Shown here one piece after another: positions 53,570 to 63,512 of a stretch of DNA of 64,000 bases; position 1 is the stretch's first letter, and every line of letters starts with the position of its first letter. The position numbers and the translations under genes were made by a program. This stretch comes from Halalkalibacter suaedae. GTDB lineage: Bacteria > Bacillota > Bacilli > Bacillales > Bacillaceae_D. The notes below the pieces were generated by a model that was given only the letters and a program-made list of their open reading frames with translations, had not been told where the DNA came from and did not search any database. Where the stretch lies: the NCBI RefSeq assembly GCF_017939705.1, contig NZ_JAGKSQ010000003.1, positions 248,001-312,000 on the forward strand, in the 5' to 3' direction.

Positions 53570-53833
53570 ATGAATGCCATTATGCAACAATTGGTTAATC
53601 AAAAGGTAAATTCACTTTCGTCTCAAGACCTTCTTCAACTAGCTGCACAGTACAATATCTCACTGTCAACAAAACAGGCGGATCAAGTTATCGCGATCCT
53701 TCGATCCGAACAAATTAATGTGGCTGACCAAGCCCAAATTCAACGAATTCTTCAGCGGCTCCAAACTGAGGTTGACAGTCATGTGTCATCCGTAATCCGG
53801 CAATTACTTCAACAATTTAGTCAATACTTATAG
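53570..53833 (+). CDS. yqfT: DUF2624 protein (YqfT-like)
   Basis: 87 residues: MNAIMQQLVNQKVNSLSSQDLL then QLAAQYNISLSTKQADQVIAIL, the DUF2624 pattern of B. subtilis YqfT, with helical, Gln-rich composition. The ATG at 53570 is chosen because AAAAGGGGTG precedes it; the frame is open further upstream without a site. Adjacent to nfo as in B. subtilis. Function unknown. Confidence 0.85.
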   Translation: MNAIMQQLVNQKVNSLSSQDLLQLAAQYNISLSTKQADQVIAILRSEQINVADQAQIQRILQRLQTEVDSHVSSVIRQLLQQFSQYL

Positions 53834-53888
53834 AATTCCTATTTTCAAAGACGCTATCTATCCTTTAATTATCTTCAGTAATACCATA

Positions 53889-53929
53889 GAAAAAACCCGT
53901 AATGAGCATTTACTCATTACGGGTTTCAC
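53889..53929. terminator. Bidirectional terminator between yqfT and nfo
   Basis: AAACCCGTAATGAG and CTCATTACGGGTTT pair perfectly around CATTTA, with an A-run on the left that serves nfo. Confidence 0.9.
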
Positions 53930-54826
53930 TTAAGCTTCTAGCATTTTCATACGAATGTCTTCAATAAACTTACCCTCTTTTAGCATATTAATTTCATGCA
54001 TATAAGGGGGTTTCTTATTTTTCTTATCTTCACCCACAAAAGGAGTTTCGAGAATCTTAGGTACGTCCTTTAATTGAGGATGATGAACGATATAATGGAG
54101 TGCATTGAATCCGATATGACCAAATCCGATATTTTCATGCCTATCTTTAGCTGCACCACGTTCATTCTTACTATCATTCACGTGTAATACTTTTAATCGG
54201 TTTATTCCAATGATTCGGTCAAAAGTATCTAAGACCCCATCAAAATCATTAACGATGTCATACCCTGCATCATGTGTATGACAAGTATCAAAGCATACGG
54301 ATAATCGCTCATTATGAGTGACTCCATCAAAAATGGCTGCCAACTCTTCGAATGTACGTCCACACTCTGAGCCTTTCCCTGCCATTGTTTCAAGAGCAAT
54401 TTGAACGTCACGCTTCTCTTCAAACACTTCATTTAATCCTTCAATAATCTTTTTAATACCTTCTTCAGCTCCAGCTCCAACATGTGCACCTGGATGAAGA
54501 ACAATTTGCTTTGCTCCTAAAGCTTCTGTTCTTTCAATTTCAGAGCGAAGAAATCGAACACCAAGCTCAAATGTTTCTGGTTTTGTTGTATTAGCAATAT
54601 TAATAATATATGGAGCATGTACAACTATATCAGCTAACCCGTTCTCTTTCATATGGGCCATTCCTTCTTCGATGTTTAACTCCTCAATCGCTTTTCTTCG
54701 AGTATTCTGAGGAGCACCAGTATAGATCATAAAAGTTGAGGCTCCATAAGATGCTGCCTCTTCACTCGCACCTAACAGCATTTTCTTCCCATTCATGGAT
54801 ACATGCGAACCAATTTTCACTGTCAT
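53930..54826 (-). CDS. nfo: Endonuclease IV (AP endonuclease)
   Basis: Cleaves abasic sites in DNA. 298 residues of the Nfo TIM-barrel: [12 protein letters not shown] at the N-terminus, [32 protein letters not shown] and [13 protein letters not shown] hold the trinuclear zinc ligands, ending with [20 protein letters not shown]. Complete. It follows cshB by 21 bases, the yqfR-yqfS order of B. subtilis, so both are probably cotranscribed. Confidence 0.96.
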   Translation of the reverse strand: MTVKIGSHVSMNGKKMLLGASEEAASYGASTFMIYTGAPQNTRRKAIEELNIEEGMAHMKENGLADIVVHAPYIINIANTTKPETFELGVRFLRSEIERTEALGAKQIVLHPGAHVGAGAEEGIKKIIEGLNEVFEEKRDVQIALETMAGKGSECGRTFEELAAIFDGVTHNERLSVCFDTCHTHDAGYDIVNDFDGVLDTFDRIIGINRLKVLHVNDSKNERGAAKDRHENIGFGHIGFNALHYIVHHPQLKDVPKILETPFVGEDKKNKKPPYMHEINMLKEGKFIEDIRMKMLEA

Positions 54827-54847
54827 ATTCTACTCTCCCTTGAACCC

Positions 54848-56203
54848 TTACTTTTTCTTATTAATTCGTCTTTGGCGTTGTTCTTCTTTATTTTGTCTGT
54901 ACTTAGCTTTCTTTTTATATGCTGGTTTAACTTTTCTCGGCTTTGCCGTTGCTTTTCCACCAGTTGCCTTTTTCTCAGCTGGCTTACTCTGAGTTGGCTT
55001 AATCGTCGTACTTGTTCTAACATGTCTTCGCTTACCTGGTACACCTAATGGAGCTTTGTCGAGCTTCGTCCACTCTCCATTTTTAAAATCATAGTACGTA
55101 AAGCGAATACCCTTTTTAATTAATTTCTCAATTGACTCTTGATCGGAATCCTCATAAATCGTCAATGCAATTCCATCAGCCCCAGCACGAGCAGTACGTC
55201 CAACTCGGTGGACATAGAAATCAAGATCTTTCGGTAATCCGAAATTGATAATATGAGTAACACCCTTAATATCAATCCCTCTAGCAGCTAGGTCTGTCGC
55301 TACGAGAAATTGAACTTTCACATCATTAACGAGCTTCATCACTTGTTTACGTTGTCTAGCCTGTAGTCCACCATGAAGTCTATCAACATTTAAACCAGCA
55401 CTTTCCATTGCATTCGCAACTTCATCTGCCTGTTCTTTCGTATTAGTGAACACAATGGCGAGATAGGGATTTAGCGATTTAGCGATTTTAACAACAAAAT
55501 CTAACTTATCACGATGACGTAATGACACAATACGGTGTTCAATTTTCGTTGCGGTGGCATGCTTTGGTTCAACATGTACATGACGTGGGTCAGTCATGTA
55601 TTTCTTCAAAAATGGTTGAAGCTTCTCAGGAATCGTTGCCGAGAAAACCATCATTTGTAGGTTTTCAGCCATCTTTGAGGCAACCTTATCAACGTCATCA
55701 ATGAAACCCATATCTAACATTTGATCTGCTTCATCAACAACAAGCATTTTGGCAGTGAATACTTGAAGAGCATTTTCTTTTACTAGATCAGCTAACCGTC
55801 CAGTTGTCCCAACAACAATCTGTGGCTGGATCTTAAGTCGTTCAATCGTTCGAGCCCGATCCGTTCCACCAACCAATAGTTTGGCTTGAACCCGTTCATC
55901 TTCGGGTGCAACATCAATTAGTTTCTTTAGTTCATCAAATAACTGTGTTGCTAATTCACGTGTTGGTGCAGTAATCACTGCTTGAACTTCATGGCGAGTT
56001 ACATCAATTCGGTCGATAATTGGCAATAAAAAGGAAAGTGTTTTTCCTGTTCCAGTTTGAGATTGTCCGATGACATCTCGTCCGTTTTTAATTGCTGGAA
56101 TCAGTCGCTCCTGTATTTCAGTTGGTAACGTGAATCCTTGTTCACTTAGTGCCTCAATTAAAAATGGCTTTAATTCAAAACGCTTAAAATTATCAGATTT
56201 CAT
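54848..56203 (-). CDS. cshB: DEAD-box RNA helicase CshB
   Basis: About 451 residues. Motif Q (FELKPFLIEAL), Walker A SQTGTGKT, DEAD in VVDEADQMLD, SAT in VFSATIP, and HRVGRTAR are intact. The C-terminal tail (~375-451) is Lys/Arg-rich (KKKAKYRQNKEEQRQRR), likely for RNA binding. In B. subtilis CshB (YqfR) is a cold-shock-linked helicase at this locus. The ATG at 56203 has GTGGGAAG; an ATG at 56227 has no site. Confidence 0.94.
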   Translation of the reverse strand: MKSDNFKRFELKPFLIEALSEQGFTLPTEIQERLIPAIKNGRDVIGQSQTGTGKTLSFLLPIIDRIDVTRHEVQAVITAPTRELATQLFDELKKLIDVAPEDERVQAKLLVGGTDRARTIERLKIQPQIVVGTTGRLADLVKENALQVFTAKMLVVDEADQMLDMGFIDDVDKVASKMAENLQMMVFSATIPEKLQPFLKKYMTDPRHVHVEPKHATATKIEHRIVSLRHRDKLDFVVKIAKSLNPYLAIVFTNTKEQADEVANAMESAGLNVDRLHGGLQARQRKQVMKLVNDVKVQFLVATDLAARGIDIKGVTHIINFGLPKDLDFYVHRVGRTARAGADGIALTIYEDSDQESIEKLIKKGIRFTYYDFKNGEWTKLDKAPLGVPGKRRHVRTSTTIKPTQSKPAEKKATGGKATAKPRKVKPAYKKKAKYRQNKEEQRQRRINKKK

Positions 56204-56401
56204 TTTCTTCCCACTTTCTTCCTGCATCTTTGCAATAGTTCATTTTATCATACATTGTCGTCTTTTGGCTATTGACTATTCTTTCTCACAGCTCTCTACC
56301 AAGGTGCATATAACTACTTATAAGGAATAACATTTCATTATATTTATACTCTTACCCATTTTAATGAGTACTACACTAGTAAGAAGAAAGGAGTTTACAT
56401 T

Positions 56402-56992
56402 ATGTATCAATTTGGACCACCCTTTGGTTCGATCCCAATGCAATCGGCAATGACCGGAGGCATGTTCTCACCCTCCTCGCCGTTCACTTCAGCTACTGGC
56501 CCTCTTTCAACAGGACTTAGTAATATGCCAGGAGGAGTCGGTGGTGCAGCACGGGGTGGTGGACTATTAGCTCGTTTATTTGGAAGAGGTGCAGCTCAAT
56601 CAGCTGGGTCTTCTCTTCTCGGAGGAGGACTTCAATCTGCAGCAGCGAGTGGCGGAATGAATTTCTCTTCAATGCTTACAAATGCTCAAAAGGTTGTTGG
56701 ATTAACCCAACAAGTAATGCCGATGGTGCATCAGTACGGACCATTAATTCGCAACATGCCGATGATATGGAAAATCATGAGAAGTAATAATAGTTCCGAT
56801 GTTGAAGAAACCCCTCTTTCAGGAGAGGAAATCCAGCCTACAACCACTCAAGATTCTAGTATAGATGAAATACAATTTAGTAATAATATGGATAGTGAAC
56901 AACCTAATTTTGCGGATGTATCCTCAACTCAAAAGAAAATATTCAAACCAAAGACTGTAGAGGGAATTCCCTTACCGAAACTCTATATTTAA
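56402..56992 (+). CDS. yqfQ: YqfQ/VrrA-family protein
   Basis: 196 residues. The N-terminal third is rich in Gly, Ser, Met and Pro (GGVGGAARGGGLLARLFGRG), the middle has the conserved TNAQKVVGLTQQVMPMV and QYGPLIRNMPMIWKIMR, and the acidic C-terminus is variable. This matches the YqfQ/VrrA family, spore-associated in bacilli. Located between cshB and ispH as in B. subtilis. AAAGGAG precedes the ATG. Confidence 0.87.
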   Translation: MYQFGPPFGSIPMQSAMTGGMFSPSSPFTSATGPLSTGLSNMPGGVGGAARGGGLLARLFGRGAAQSAGSSLLGGGLQSAAASGGMNFSSMLTNAQKVVGLTQQVMPMVHQYGPLIRNMPMIWKIMRSNNSSDVEETPLSGEEIQPTTTQDSSIDEIQFSNNMDSEQPNFADVSSTQKKIFKPKTVEGIPLPKLYI

Positions 56993-57030
56993 GAGTTTAA
57001 AATTAAGTACAAAAAATAGAGATATTTTTG

Positions 57031-57060
57031 TTGACAAAAATCGAGTAAGGATAGTAAAAT
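57031..57060 (+). promoter_or_regulatory. SigA promoter of the CarD-family gene
   Basis: TTGACA, 18-base spacer, TAAAAT, about 58 bases before the ATG. Confidence 0.7.
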
Positions 57061-57117
57061 TTACTTTTATATTTTTTTATGTTACACTATTGGTATTACT
57101 CGATTGGAGGTATGCCC

Positions 57118-57612
57118 ATGTTTAAAGTTGGTGACCACGTAGTCTATCCTTATCACGGTGCAGGAACGATTCAGGACATTGAGGAGAAAGATGTTCTAGG
57201 TGAAACACATTCATACTTTATCCTTAATTTCCCACTTGTTGATGTGAAGCTAATGCTACCTGAAAACAAGATTAACGATTCCGGATTACGTAAAGTGATA
57301 GACCAATCAGAGTTGGATAATCTTGTAGATGCCTTACAAAACGGTCCAGACATTCCACCATCTACAAGTCATTTCTCTCGTGAAACCGAAAACCTTTTAA
57401 AGAGTGGTAGCATAATTGATGCAGCCCATCTTATTTCTTCTCTTTCAAGGAAGCAAACAGAACGGGCAAACGGTCTCCATATTCAAGACCGTAATCATCT
57501 ACAAAAGGCTCGTCAAATGATCGCAAGTGAACTTGTGTTGGTTAACGACTTTACTGAAGAACAGGCATATGAATTTATTGATGATGCCTTACTTGAGTTA
57601 AGACAGGCGTAA
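57118..57612 (+). CDS. CarD/CdnL-family transcription regulator
   Basis: 164 residues. The N-terminal ~60 form the RNA-polymerase-binding Tudor-like domain (FKVGDHVVYPYHGAGTI, YFILNF, VKLMLPENKI); the C-terminal helical part has LSRKQTERANGL and QARQMIASEL-like segments. CdnL-type proteins bind the RNAP beta subunit and stabilise open promoters. The ATG at 57118 has GGAGGT upstream. B. subtilis keeps its CarD homologue (YdeB) elsewhere, so this is an insertion between yqfQ and ispH. Confidence 0.88.
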   Translation: MFKVGDHVVYPYHGAGTIQDIEEKDVLGETHSYFILNFPLVDVKLMLPENKINDSGLRKVIDQSELDNLVDALQNGPDIPPSTSHFSRETENLLKSGSIIDAAHLISSLSRKQTERANGLHIQDRNHLQKARQMIASELVLVNDFTEEQAYEFIDDALLELRQA

Positions 57613-57734
57613 TCATTGTCACATGAAGCAAAGTCCTTTATACTAAATAGGAACATCAATACACCATTCGTTTATTCGAATGGTGTATTATGTGTAGAAT
57701 TGTGATAAAGGAACTCATTTAGGAGGCCTAATGA

Positions 57735-58679
57735 ATGATGAAAGTAACTAAAATATCGCCAAGAGGCTATTGTTATGGAGTTGTAGATGCAATGGTTCTT
57801 GCTCGTCAAGCCGCTGCAAATCTAGACTTGCCTAGACCGATTTATATCCTTGGAATGATCGTCCACAACAAACACGTAACCGATGCATTTTCAGAAGATG
57901 GAATAGTTTCTTTAGATGGACCAAATCGTGTAGACATTCTTAAAAAGGTTGAGAAGGGTACAGTAATTTTTACTGCACATGGTGTATCCCCTGAGGTTAG
58001 AAAGCTTGCAAAAGATAAAGGGTTAACAGTTGTTGATGCAACTTGCCCAGATGTAACTAGGACCCATGACCTTATCAGAGAAAAACAAGAAGAGGGATAT
58101 GAATTTATTTATGTCGGCAAAAAGGGACACCCTGAGCCTGAAGGAGCGATTGGTGTTGCTCCAGAAGCTGTTCACTTAGTTGAATCAGTTCAAGATGTAC
58201 TTGACCTTGATCTTTCTGCTAAGAAAATCATTATTACAAATCAGACAACGATGAGCCAATGGGACGTAAGTGATATTATGAAAAAAGCAATGGAACTATA
58301 TCCACAAGCTGAGGTTCATAATGAAATTTGTCTTGCGACACAGGTTCGACAAGAAGCCGTTGCCGAACAAGCGAAAGAATGTGATCTTGTCATTGTTGTC
58401 GGAGATCCTAAAAGCAATAACTCTAATCGCCTTGCTCAAGTTTCCGAACAAATTGCCGGTACAAAGGCTTATCGGATTGGAGATATTTCAGAGCTTAAGC
58501 TTGAGTGGTTACAAGGAATTGAAACTGTCGGTGTAACTTCAGGAGCATCTACACCTACTCCGATTACAAAAGAAGTCATCAACTTCCTTGAGCAATACAA
58601 TCCTGAAGATGAATCAACTTGGGGCTTAGAAAAAAAAGTAGCACTAAAAAAGATCTTACCGAAAGTAAAGGTAAAATAA
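57735..58679 (+). CDS. ispH: 4-hydroxy-3-methylbut-2-enyl diphosphate reductase
   Basis: Reduces HMBPP to IPP and DMAPP, the last MEP-pathway step. 314 residues: Cys13 or 14 in GYCYGV, the second cluster Cys in [11 protein letters not shown] and the third in [19 protein letters not shown] and [11 protein letters not shown] carry the diphosphate-binding His, and TSGASTPTP closes the site. AGGAGG precedes the ATG. Complete; followed by a strong terminator. IspG lies 14 kb to the left. Confidence 0.96.
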   Translation: MMKVTKISPRGYCYGVVDAMVLARQAAANLDLPRPIYILGMIVHNKHVTDAFSEDGIVSLDGPNRVDILKKVEKGTVIFTAHGVSPEVRKLAKDKGLTVVDATCPDVTRTHDLIREKQEEGYEFIYVGKKGHPEPEGAIGVAPEAVHLVESVQDVLDLDLSAKKIIITNQTTMSQWDVSDIMKKAMELYPQAEVHNEICLATQVRQEAVAEQAKECDLVIVVGDPKSNNSNRLAQVSEQIAGTKAYRIGDISELKLEWLQGIETVGVTSGASTPTPITKEVINFLEQYNPEDESTWGLEKKVALKKILPKVKVK

Positions 58680-58721
58680 ATAAACGAAAGATCATGAAGA
58701 GGTTACTCATTCATGATTTCG

Positions 58722-58764
58722 AAAAAACGACTTTGAGAATTAATTTCTCAAAGTCGTTTTTTGT
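58722..58764 (+). terminator. Terminator of ispH
   Basis: AAAAAACGACTTTGAGAA and TTCTCAAAGTCGTTTTTT pair perfectly around TTAAT. A smaller ATCATGA/TCATGAT hairpin lies just upstream. Confidence 0.92.
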
Positions 58765-58841
58765 ATTTTGAATAAGTTGTATTTTTCCAGGTTGGTTACA
58801 ATTTCAGTTTATTCCAGTAAAAATTGGTTGGTGGATAGCCC

Positions 58842-58968
58842 GTTGATTTTCGCTACACTTAGCTCGCTTTCCACGGGCGGACCGTGAGCCTCCTCGGACA
58901 AGCACCTCCGGGTTCTCACCTTGTCACGCTTTTCCCGCAGAAGTCTCGCACGCTTCGCTACAATCAAC
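58842..58968. repeat. REP-like structured repeat, type B copy 2
   Basis: Shares its core with 36169-36405: CTCGCTTTCC.CGGGCGG, CGTGAGCCTCCTCGG, TTCTCACC, TCCCGCAG.AGTC. GTTGATTTTCGCTAC and GTAGCGAAG..AATCAAC-type ends pair. No coding frame. Confidence 0.8.
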
Positions 58969-59112
58969 TATGTTCCTGCTCTGTACTAAAATAAAAACAT
59001 AGGAATACGAAAATGCAAGATTCTTCAGAAACTCACCTTCATACTTTTTCGACTAATTACACACTTCACTTCTGATAGTAACAATATCACAAGAAAGTTC
59101 CAATCTCGCCTC

Positions 59113-59249
59113 TACCAAAGCGGACGGGATGGGTGGGCCGACTCCTGCAGGAAAAAAGGGCATATGGAAATCCACTGGCGGAGCCAGTTAGTTCCATGCC
59201 CTCCTGCGGAAAGCGTGCCCCCCATCCCGGTAGCGGAGTCGAAGCGTCT
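59113..59249. repeat. REP-like structured repeat, type A copy 2 (inverted)
   Basis: Reverse complement of the element at 16974-17110 with many shared blocks (GCTACCGGGATGGGGGGCAC, CCTGCAGGAGTCGGCCC). Differences fall in pairs that preserve stems: ACCGGC/GCCGGT becomes ACTGGC/GCCAGT, and TTGAA/TTCAA becomes TGGAA/TTCCA. It lies just past the yqfO stop. Confidence 0.88.
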
Positions 59250-59265
59250 CATCATGGCAATTTTT

Positions 59266-60384
59266 TTAAACAAATCTAAATGGATCAGTGTTTAGCTTTG
59301 AAGCTATGACAGTTGTGTCATACTTTTTCTGTGCAAAAAACTGTTCAAAAACCTTTTTGACGCCTTCCTTCATGACTTTCTCTACATTATGACCTGGGTC
59401 GACGATACTTAGTCCATCCATCATTGCATCATGTGCAACATGGTAATAGACATCACCGGTAACAAACACGTCTGCCCCTTTAAAAATTGCGTCTTTCATG
59501 TACTTATTCCCATCGCCACCAAGGACAGCTACTCTTTTGATACGACGATCCATATCCCCCACTACTCTGGCACCAGTTACATCGAACACTGCTTTCACAT
59601 GTGCAGTAAATTCACCTAATGACATTTCGTTCTCAAGGCTACCGATTCGTCCGAGTCCGAGTACCTCTCCCTTATTTGCTAAAGGATACAGATCATACGC
59701 AGGTTCTTCATATGGGTGTGCTTTAATTAAAGCGTTGATCACTCTTTTTTGCAGGTGAGTTGGAAAAATTGTCTCTATCTTCGTTTCTTCAACCTCCGTA
59801 AACGCACCTACAGAACCGATATGAGGGTTTGTTCCTTCTTCAGGGATAAATGTTCCTATCCCCTCTGTATTGAATGTACAGTGGCTGTAGTTACCGATAT
59901 GCCCGGCTCCAGCATTCCCTATTGCTTCTTTGACATTGTTCGCATCTTCACGAGGGACAAATACAGCCAGCTTTATTAGCGATGTTTCTTGGATCGGTGC
60001 TAATACTTCTGTCTCACTAAGTCCCAATGCTTCTGCCATCATATCATTCACTCCACCGACAGCTACATCTAAATTAGTATGTGCAGCATAAATCGTTATA
60101 TCATGTTTGATTGCTTTTTCAACAATACGTCCATGTGTTGTCGAAACATCGATTTTCTTTAGAGGACGAAAGAGAATTGGATGATGTGCAATAATTAAAT
60201 CAACTTGTTCTGTAATCGCCTCGTCCATCACTTCTTCTAATACATCTAAAGCAATCATAACTCTTTTAATTGGTTTATTTAATGTGCCAATCATCAATCC
60301 ATTTTTGTCTCCTTCAACAGCAAATGATTTGGGAGACCATGCTTCAAAATGCTGAATTAGTGCTTGTCCATTAACAAAACTCAT
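59266..60384 (-). CDS. yqfO: Nif3-like dinuclear metal-center protein (YqfO)
   Basis: 372 residues, the long NIF3/DUF34 form with an inserted PII-like domain at ~125-235. Metal ligands: IIAHHPILF (two His), AHTNLD, and the C-terminal GDVYYHVAHDAM and DPGHNVEK. Often named GTP cyclohydrolase I type 2, but the true activity is unsettled. It overlaps trmK by 4 bases, as in B. subtilis (yqfN-yqfO), so the two are coupled. Confidence 0.92.
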   Translation of the reverse strand: MSFVNGQALIQHFEAWSPKSFAVEGDKNGLMIGTLNKPIKRVMIALDVLEEVMDEAITEQVDLIIAHHPILFRPLKKIDVSTTHGRIVEKAIKHDITIYAAHTNLDVAVGGVNDMMAEALGLSETEVLAPIQETSLIKLAVFVPREDANNVKEAIGNAGAGHIGNYSHCTFNTEGIGTFIPEEGTNPHIGSVGAFTEVEETKIETIFPTHLQKRVINALIKAHPYEEPAYDLYPLANKGEVLGLGRIGSLENEMSLGEFTAHVKAVFDVTGARVVGDMDRRIKRVAVLGGDGNKYMKDAIFKGADVFVTGDVYYHVAHDAMMDGLSIVDPGHNVEKVMKEGVKKVFEQFFAQKKYDTTVIASKLNTDPFRFV

Positions 60385-61091
60385 GATAAAACCTCCTCGA
60401 CCATTTTAATTAATTCTTCAAACTCTAACCGTTTTTGATTCAATTTTTCGTTACTCTCTTTCGCTTGTTCAAATTGTGTTAGGATCCGTTTCCAATTTTC
60501 AAGTTCAGATTTCCACTTTTTTTGAAAAGGTTCACTCATTTCCTTGAGCAGATAAGGCCCCAGCAACAGTTTCTTTTCTTCTTCACTTAGATAAAGCTCC
60601 AGATCATCACCAGGAACAGCCACTAGTATTTCATAAATTTTGCCATCTTCCTCTAGAATATCTTCTGCTTGCAAAAACCAATTATTTTCCCTTAACCATT
60701 TTCTAATGAGGTCAGCAGATACATTCGGCTGTAGAACAAGTCTCTTTACCCCATCTAGCTTCAATTTCCCTTCATCTAATATCGTAGCGATCAATCCACC
60801 ACCCATACCAGCTATCGTAATTACATCAACCTCTCCTGGTGAAATAACAGCTAGACCATTTCCTTTACGTACAGAAATTTGTGATTGTAAGCCAGCACGG
60901 ACTACTTGGGATAAGGCTGATTGATATGGCCCATCGTTCACTTCGCCAGCAATAGCAAAAGGTGTGTGCTTCTGCAAGCACAAATAGCTCGGTAAGTAAG
61001 CATGATCTGAACCTATATCAGCAACAGTCATGCCAGTTGGTACAAAATTCGCTACACGAATCAATCGATCCGATAATTGCGATTCGTTCAT
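60381..61091 (-). CDS. trmK: tRNA (adenine-22-N1)-methyltransferase TrmK
   Basis: Methylates N1 of A22 in tRNA with SAM. The 236 residues show a Rossmann SAM loop (VADIGSDHAYLPSYL near 24-38), AGEVNDGPYQSAL, and the IAGMGGGLIATIL motif, then a C-terminal coiled-coil (LENWKRILTQFEQAKESNEKLNQ, split across the family) typical of TrmK. Overlaps yqfO. Known as YqfN in B. subtilis. Confidence 0.93.
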   Translation of the reverse strand: MNESQLSDRLIRVANFVPTGMTVADIGSDHAYLPSYLCLQKHTPFAIAGEVNDGPYQSALSQVVRAGLQSQISVRKGNGLAVISPGEVDVITIAGMGGGLIATILDEGKLKLDGVKRLVLQPNVSADLIRKWLRENNWFLQAEDILEEDGKIYEILVAVPGDDLELYLSEEEKKLLLGPYLLKEMSEPFQKKWKSELENWKRILTQFEQAKESNEKLNQKRLEFEELIKMVEEVLS

Positions 61092-61134
61092 CTTTACACC
61101 TTCCTTATTTATGTATGTCTATCTTTAGTAAACA

Positions 61135-61166
61135 CAGAAAAGACGAGAGTTATACTCTCGTCTTTA
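61135..61166 (-). terminator. Terminator of cccA
   Basis: Read leftward, AAGACGAGAGT and ACTCTCGTCTT pair around ATA, then TTTTCTG. It begins a few bases past the stop. Confidence 0.85.
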
Positions 61167-61168
61167 TT

Positions 61169-61546
61169 TTATTGCGATTGCGATAACACATATTGAGCGA
61201 TTGCATCTGCTTCTGCATCACTTAAATTCGAGAATGCAGGCATTGCTCCACGTCCATTATGGATAATATCCACGATCTCTTCAGCTGAATAAACGCCTTC
61301 AAGTGCGTTTAATGCTGGACCGACACCACCTTCAAGATTTCCCCCGTGACAGGAAACGCAAGAATTAGTATACAACTCTTGTCCAGCTACAATCGGGTCA
61401 TCTATAACCATTTCTTCTCCAGTGTCACCTTCTTCTCCTGCCTCTCTATCTGCACGTTGGTCTAACCCAACAAATGAGAGAGCAACCATCAACAAAATTC
61501 CAATAATCGCAGTAATTGCAAAAGGTAATAGCGGTCTTCCCTTCAA
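61169..61546 (-). CDS. cccA: Membrane-anchored cytochrome c-550 (CccA)
   Basis: 125 residues. An N-terminal anchor helix (8-27) leads to an acidic linker and a small cytochrome c domain outside: heme-binding CVSCH at 63-67 and probable axial Met in RGAMPAF. It carries electrons in the membrane respiratory chain. Complete and in the B. subtilis position between trmK and sigA. Confidence 0.95.
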   Translation of the reverse strand: MKGRPLLPFAITAIIGILLMVALSFVGLDQRADREAGEEGDTGEEMVIDDPIVAGQELYTNSCVSCHGGNLEGGVGPALNALEGVYSAEEIVDIIHNGRGAMPAFSNLSDAEADAIAQYVLSQSQ

Positions 61547-61692
61547 TGTTATATCCTCCTTCAGTTGTAATCAATATAGCTCGTCAACTAATTATGTAGA
61601 CGCTTAAGATTTCCCTTTTCATTCTACTTGAATTTAAAGACAATGAAAAGAGATTACATTAATTTTTGCTTTTTTTGTCACTCTTTCTTCCC

Positions 61693-62220
61693 CTAGAATG
61701 CGAGATAGACAGCAATAACTATCCCTAATATACCAATGATAAGAAATAGTCTAATCTTCAGAAACCATCCTATCGTCAACCACAGCAACCCATGAATAAC
61801 TGTAGCAACACTAATATATAAACCATTCTCTGCTTCAGTCCATACGCCTACTTGTAATGTTAAGAAATAGAGAAGAAATACTCCCATTAAAAGGTAAAGA
61901 GAAGCAAGAAAACGCGAAAAACTTTTTGTCTTCTTAGCTATATACCATATAGCTATTGTAAAAAGAATTCCAATTACTATTTGCATTATGATTGGAATAT
62001 CAGTAAAATAAAAAATAAGAGTTGCAGATAAAAAGAGAACTTGCACCATGATAAATGGTAGGATGAATTGTTTATCAAACCGAAATGATTTACTAGTTCC
62101 TTGCTCGTCACCCTCAGTATAGAGGGTCAATAAGAAGTTACAATACTGCTCAGGTAATAATTTGTTTTTCTTCCAATATTTTATTTCATTTACAACAATT
62201 TCTTTTCTCTCTTTCTTCAT
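61693..62220 (-). CDS. Integral membrane protein, unknown (between sigA and cccA)
   Basis: 175 residues. The hydrophilic N-terminal 50 (EIKYWKKNKLLPEQYCNFLLTLYTEGD) recalls the start of DUF2157-like proteins, and about five helices follow. I do not recognise a named gene. GGAGG precedes the ATG. It is cotranscribed or separated from sigA by a terminator 20-80 bases upstream. Confidence 0.7.
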   Translation of the reverse strand: MKKERKEIVVNEIKYWKKNKLLPEQYCNFLLTLYTEGDEQGTSKSFRFDKQFILPFIMVQVLFLSATLIFYFTDIPIIMQIVIGILFTIAIWYIAKKTKSFSRFLASLYLLMGVFLLYFLTLQVGVWTEAENGLYISVATVIHGLLWLTIGWFLKIRLFLIIGILGIVIAVYLAF

Positions 62221-62238
62221 TTTCTTCCTCCATCAGGA

Positions 62239-62302
62239 TAAAAAGAGAACAGAGGCTGCTTGATATGACACGAATGTTCATGTCTATACTAACAGCCCCT
62301 GC
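62239..62302 (-). terminator. Terminator of sigA
   Basis: Read leftward, CAGGGGCTG pairs with CAGCCTCTG, with an inner GACATG/CGTGTC stem, then TTCTCTTTTT. Confidence 0.7.
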
Positions 62303-62347
62303 TTAAATGACGATTATCTTTTTTTCCCCATACACTTAACCATTAGC

Positions 62348-63469
62348 CTATTCTAAAAAGTCCTTCAATCGTTTACTGCGGCTTGGATGTCTCAGCTTAC
62401 GCAGGGCTTTAGCCTCAATTTGACGAATTCTCTCACGAGTAACGCCAAATACCTTACCGACTTCTTCTAATGTTCTAGTTCGACCATCATCTAGACCAAA
62501 TCTTAAACGTAATACGTTCTCTTCTCGATCAGTTAACGTGTCGAGTACATCCTCGAGTTGCTCTTTCAACAACTCATAAGCTGCTGCATCAGATGGAGCA
62601 AGAGCTTCTTGGTCTTCAATAAAGTCACCAAGATGCGAATCATCTTCCTCACCAATTGGGGTTTCTAAAGAAACAGGTTCTTGAGCAATTTTCAATATTT
62701 CACGAACCTTTTCAGGAGTTAATTCCATTTCTTCAGCTACTTCTTCTGGAGTTGGTTCACGTCCAAAATCTTGTAATAACTGGCGTTGTACACGTATTAG
62801 CTTGTTAATTGTTTCAACCATATGAACAGGTATCCGGATTGTACGTGCTTGGTCTGCAATAGCACGAGTAATCGCCTGACGAATCCACCACGTTGCATAC
62901 GTACTAAATTTATATCCCTTTTCGTAGTCAAACTTCTCAACTGCTTTTATTAAACCCATATTACCTTCTTGAATTAAATCAAGGAACAACATTCCACGAC
63001 CAACGTATCTCTTAGCGATTGAAACAACTAGACGTAAATTGGCTTCAGCTAATCGACGCTTGGCCTCTTCATCACCTTGTTCAATTCTTTTTGCTAGTTC
63101 AATTTCTTCCTCTGCAGAAAGAAGTGGTACACGACCAATTTCCTTGAGATACATCCGAACAGGATCGTTGATCTTGATTCCAGGTGGAACACTTAGATCG
63201 TTTAAATCAAATTCCTCTTCTTCTTTTGCAGCCTGTTGAAGATTCGGAACAACATCTTCTGATTCATTTAAAATTTCTACACCTTGTTCACCTAGGTATT
63301 CAAAAAACTCGTCCATTTGATCCGAGTCTTGGTCAAACGCAGCTAACTTTTCTGTAATTTCAGCATATGTTAACACACCGCGTTTTTTACCAACCTCTAC
63401 TAATTGTTCCTTTACTTGATCGATAGATAATTCACCTTCCGCTAATGGGCGTAATGGTTTATCAGCCAT
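62348..63469 (-). CDS. sigA: Primary sigma factor SigA (RpoD)
   Basis: 373 residues. Region 1.1-like N-terminus, then [18 protein letters not shown] (1.2), [19 protein letters not shown] (2.2), [16 protein letters not shown] (2.3-2.4, -10 recognition), region 3, and [21 protein letters not shown] (4.2, -35 recognition). Complete. GGAGGGG precedes the ATG. Between dnaG and cccA, the usual macromolecular synthesis operon. Confidence 0.98.
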   Translation of the reverse strand: MADKPLRPLAEGELSIDQVKEQLVEVGKKRGVLTYAEITEKLAAFDQDSDQMDEFFEYLGEQGVEILNESEDVVPNLQQAAKEEEEFDLNDLSVPPGIKINDPVRMYLKEIGRVPLLSAEEEIELAKRIEQGDEEAKRRLAEANLRLVVSIAKRYVGRGMLFLDLIQEGNMGLIKAVEKFDYEKGYKFSTYATWWIRQAITRAIADQARTIRIPVHMVETINKLIRVQRQLLQDFGREPTPEEVAEEMELTPEKVREILKIAQEPVSLETPIGEEDDSHLGDFIEDQEALAPSDAAAYELLKEQLEDVLDTLTDREENVLRLRFGLDDGRTRTLEEVGKVFGVTRERIRQIEAKALRKLRHPSRSKRLKDFLE

Positions 63470-63512
63470 TCGATCCCCTCCTTCCGTTGTTCACAAACAT
63501 ACTTTATCGTCT

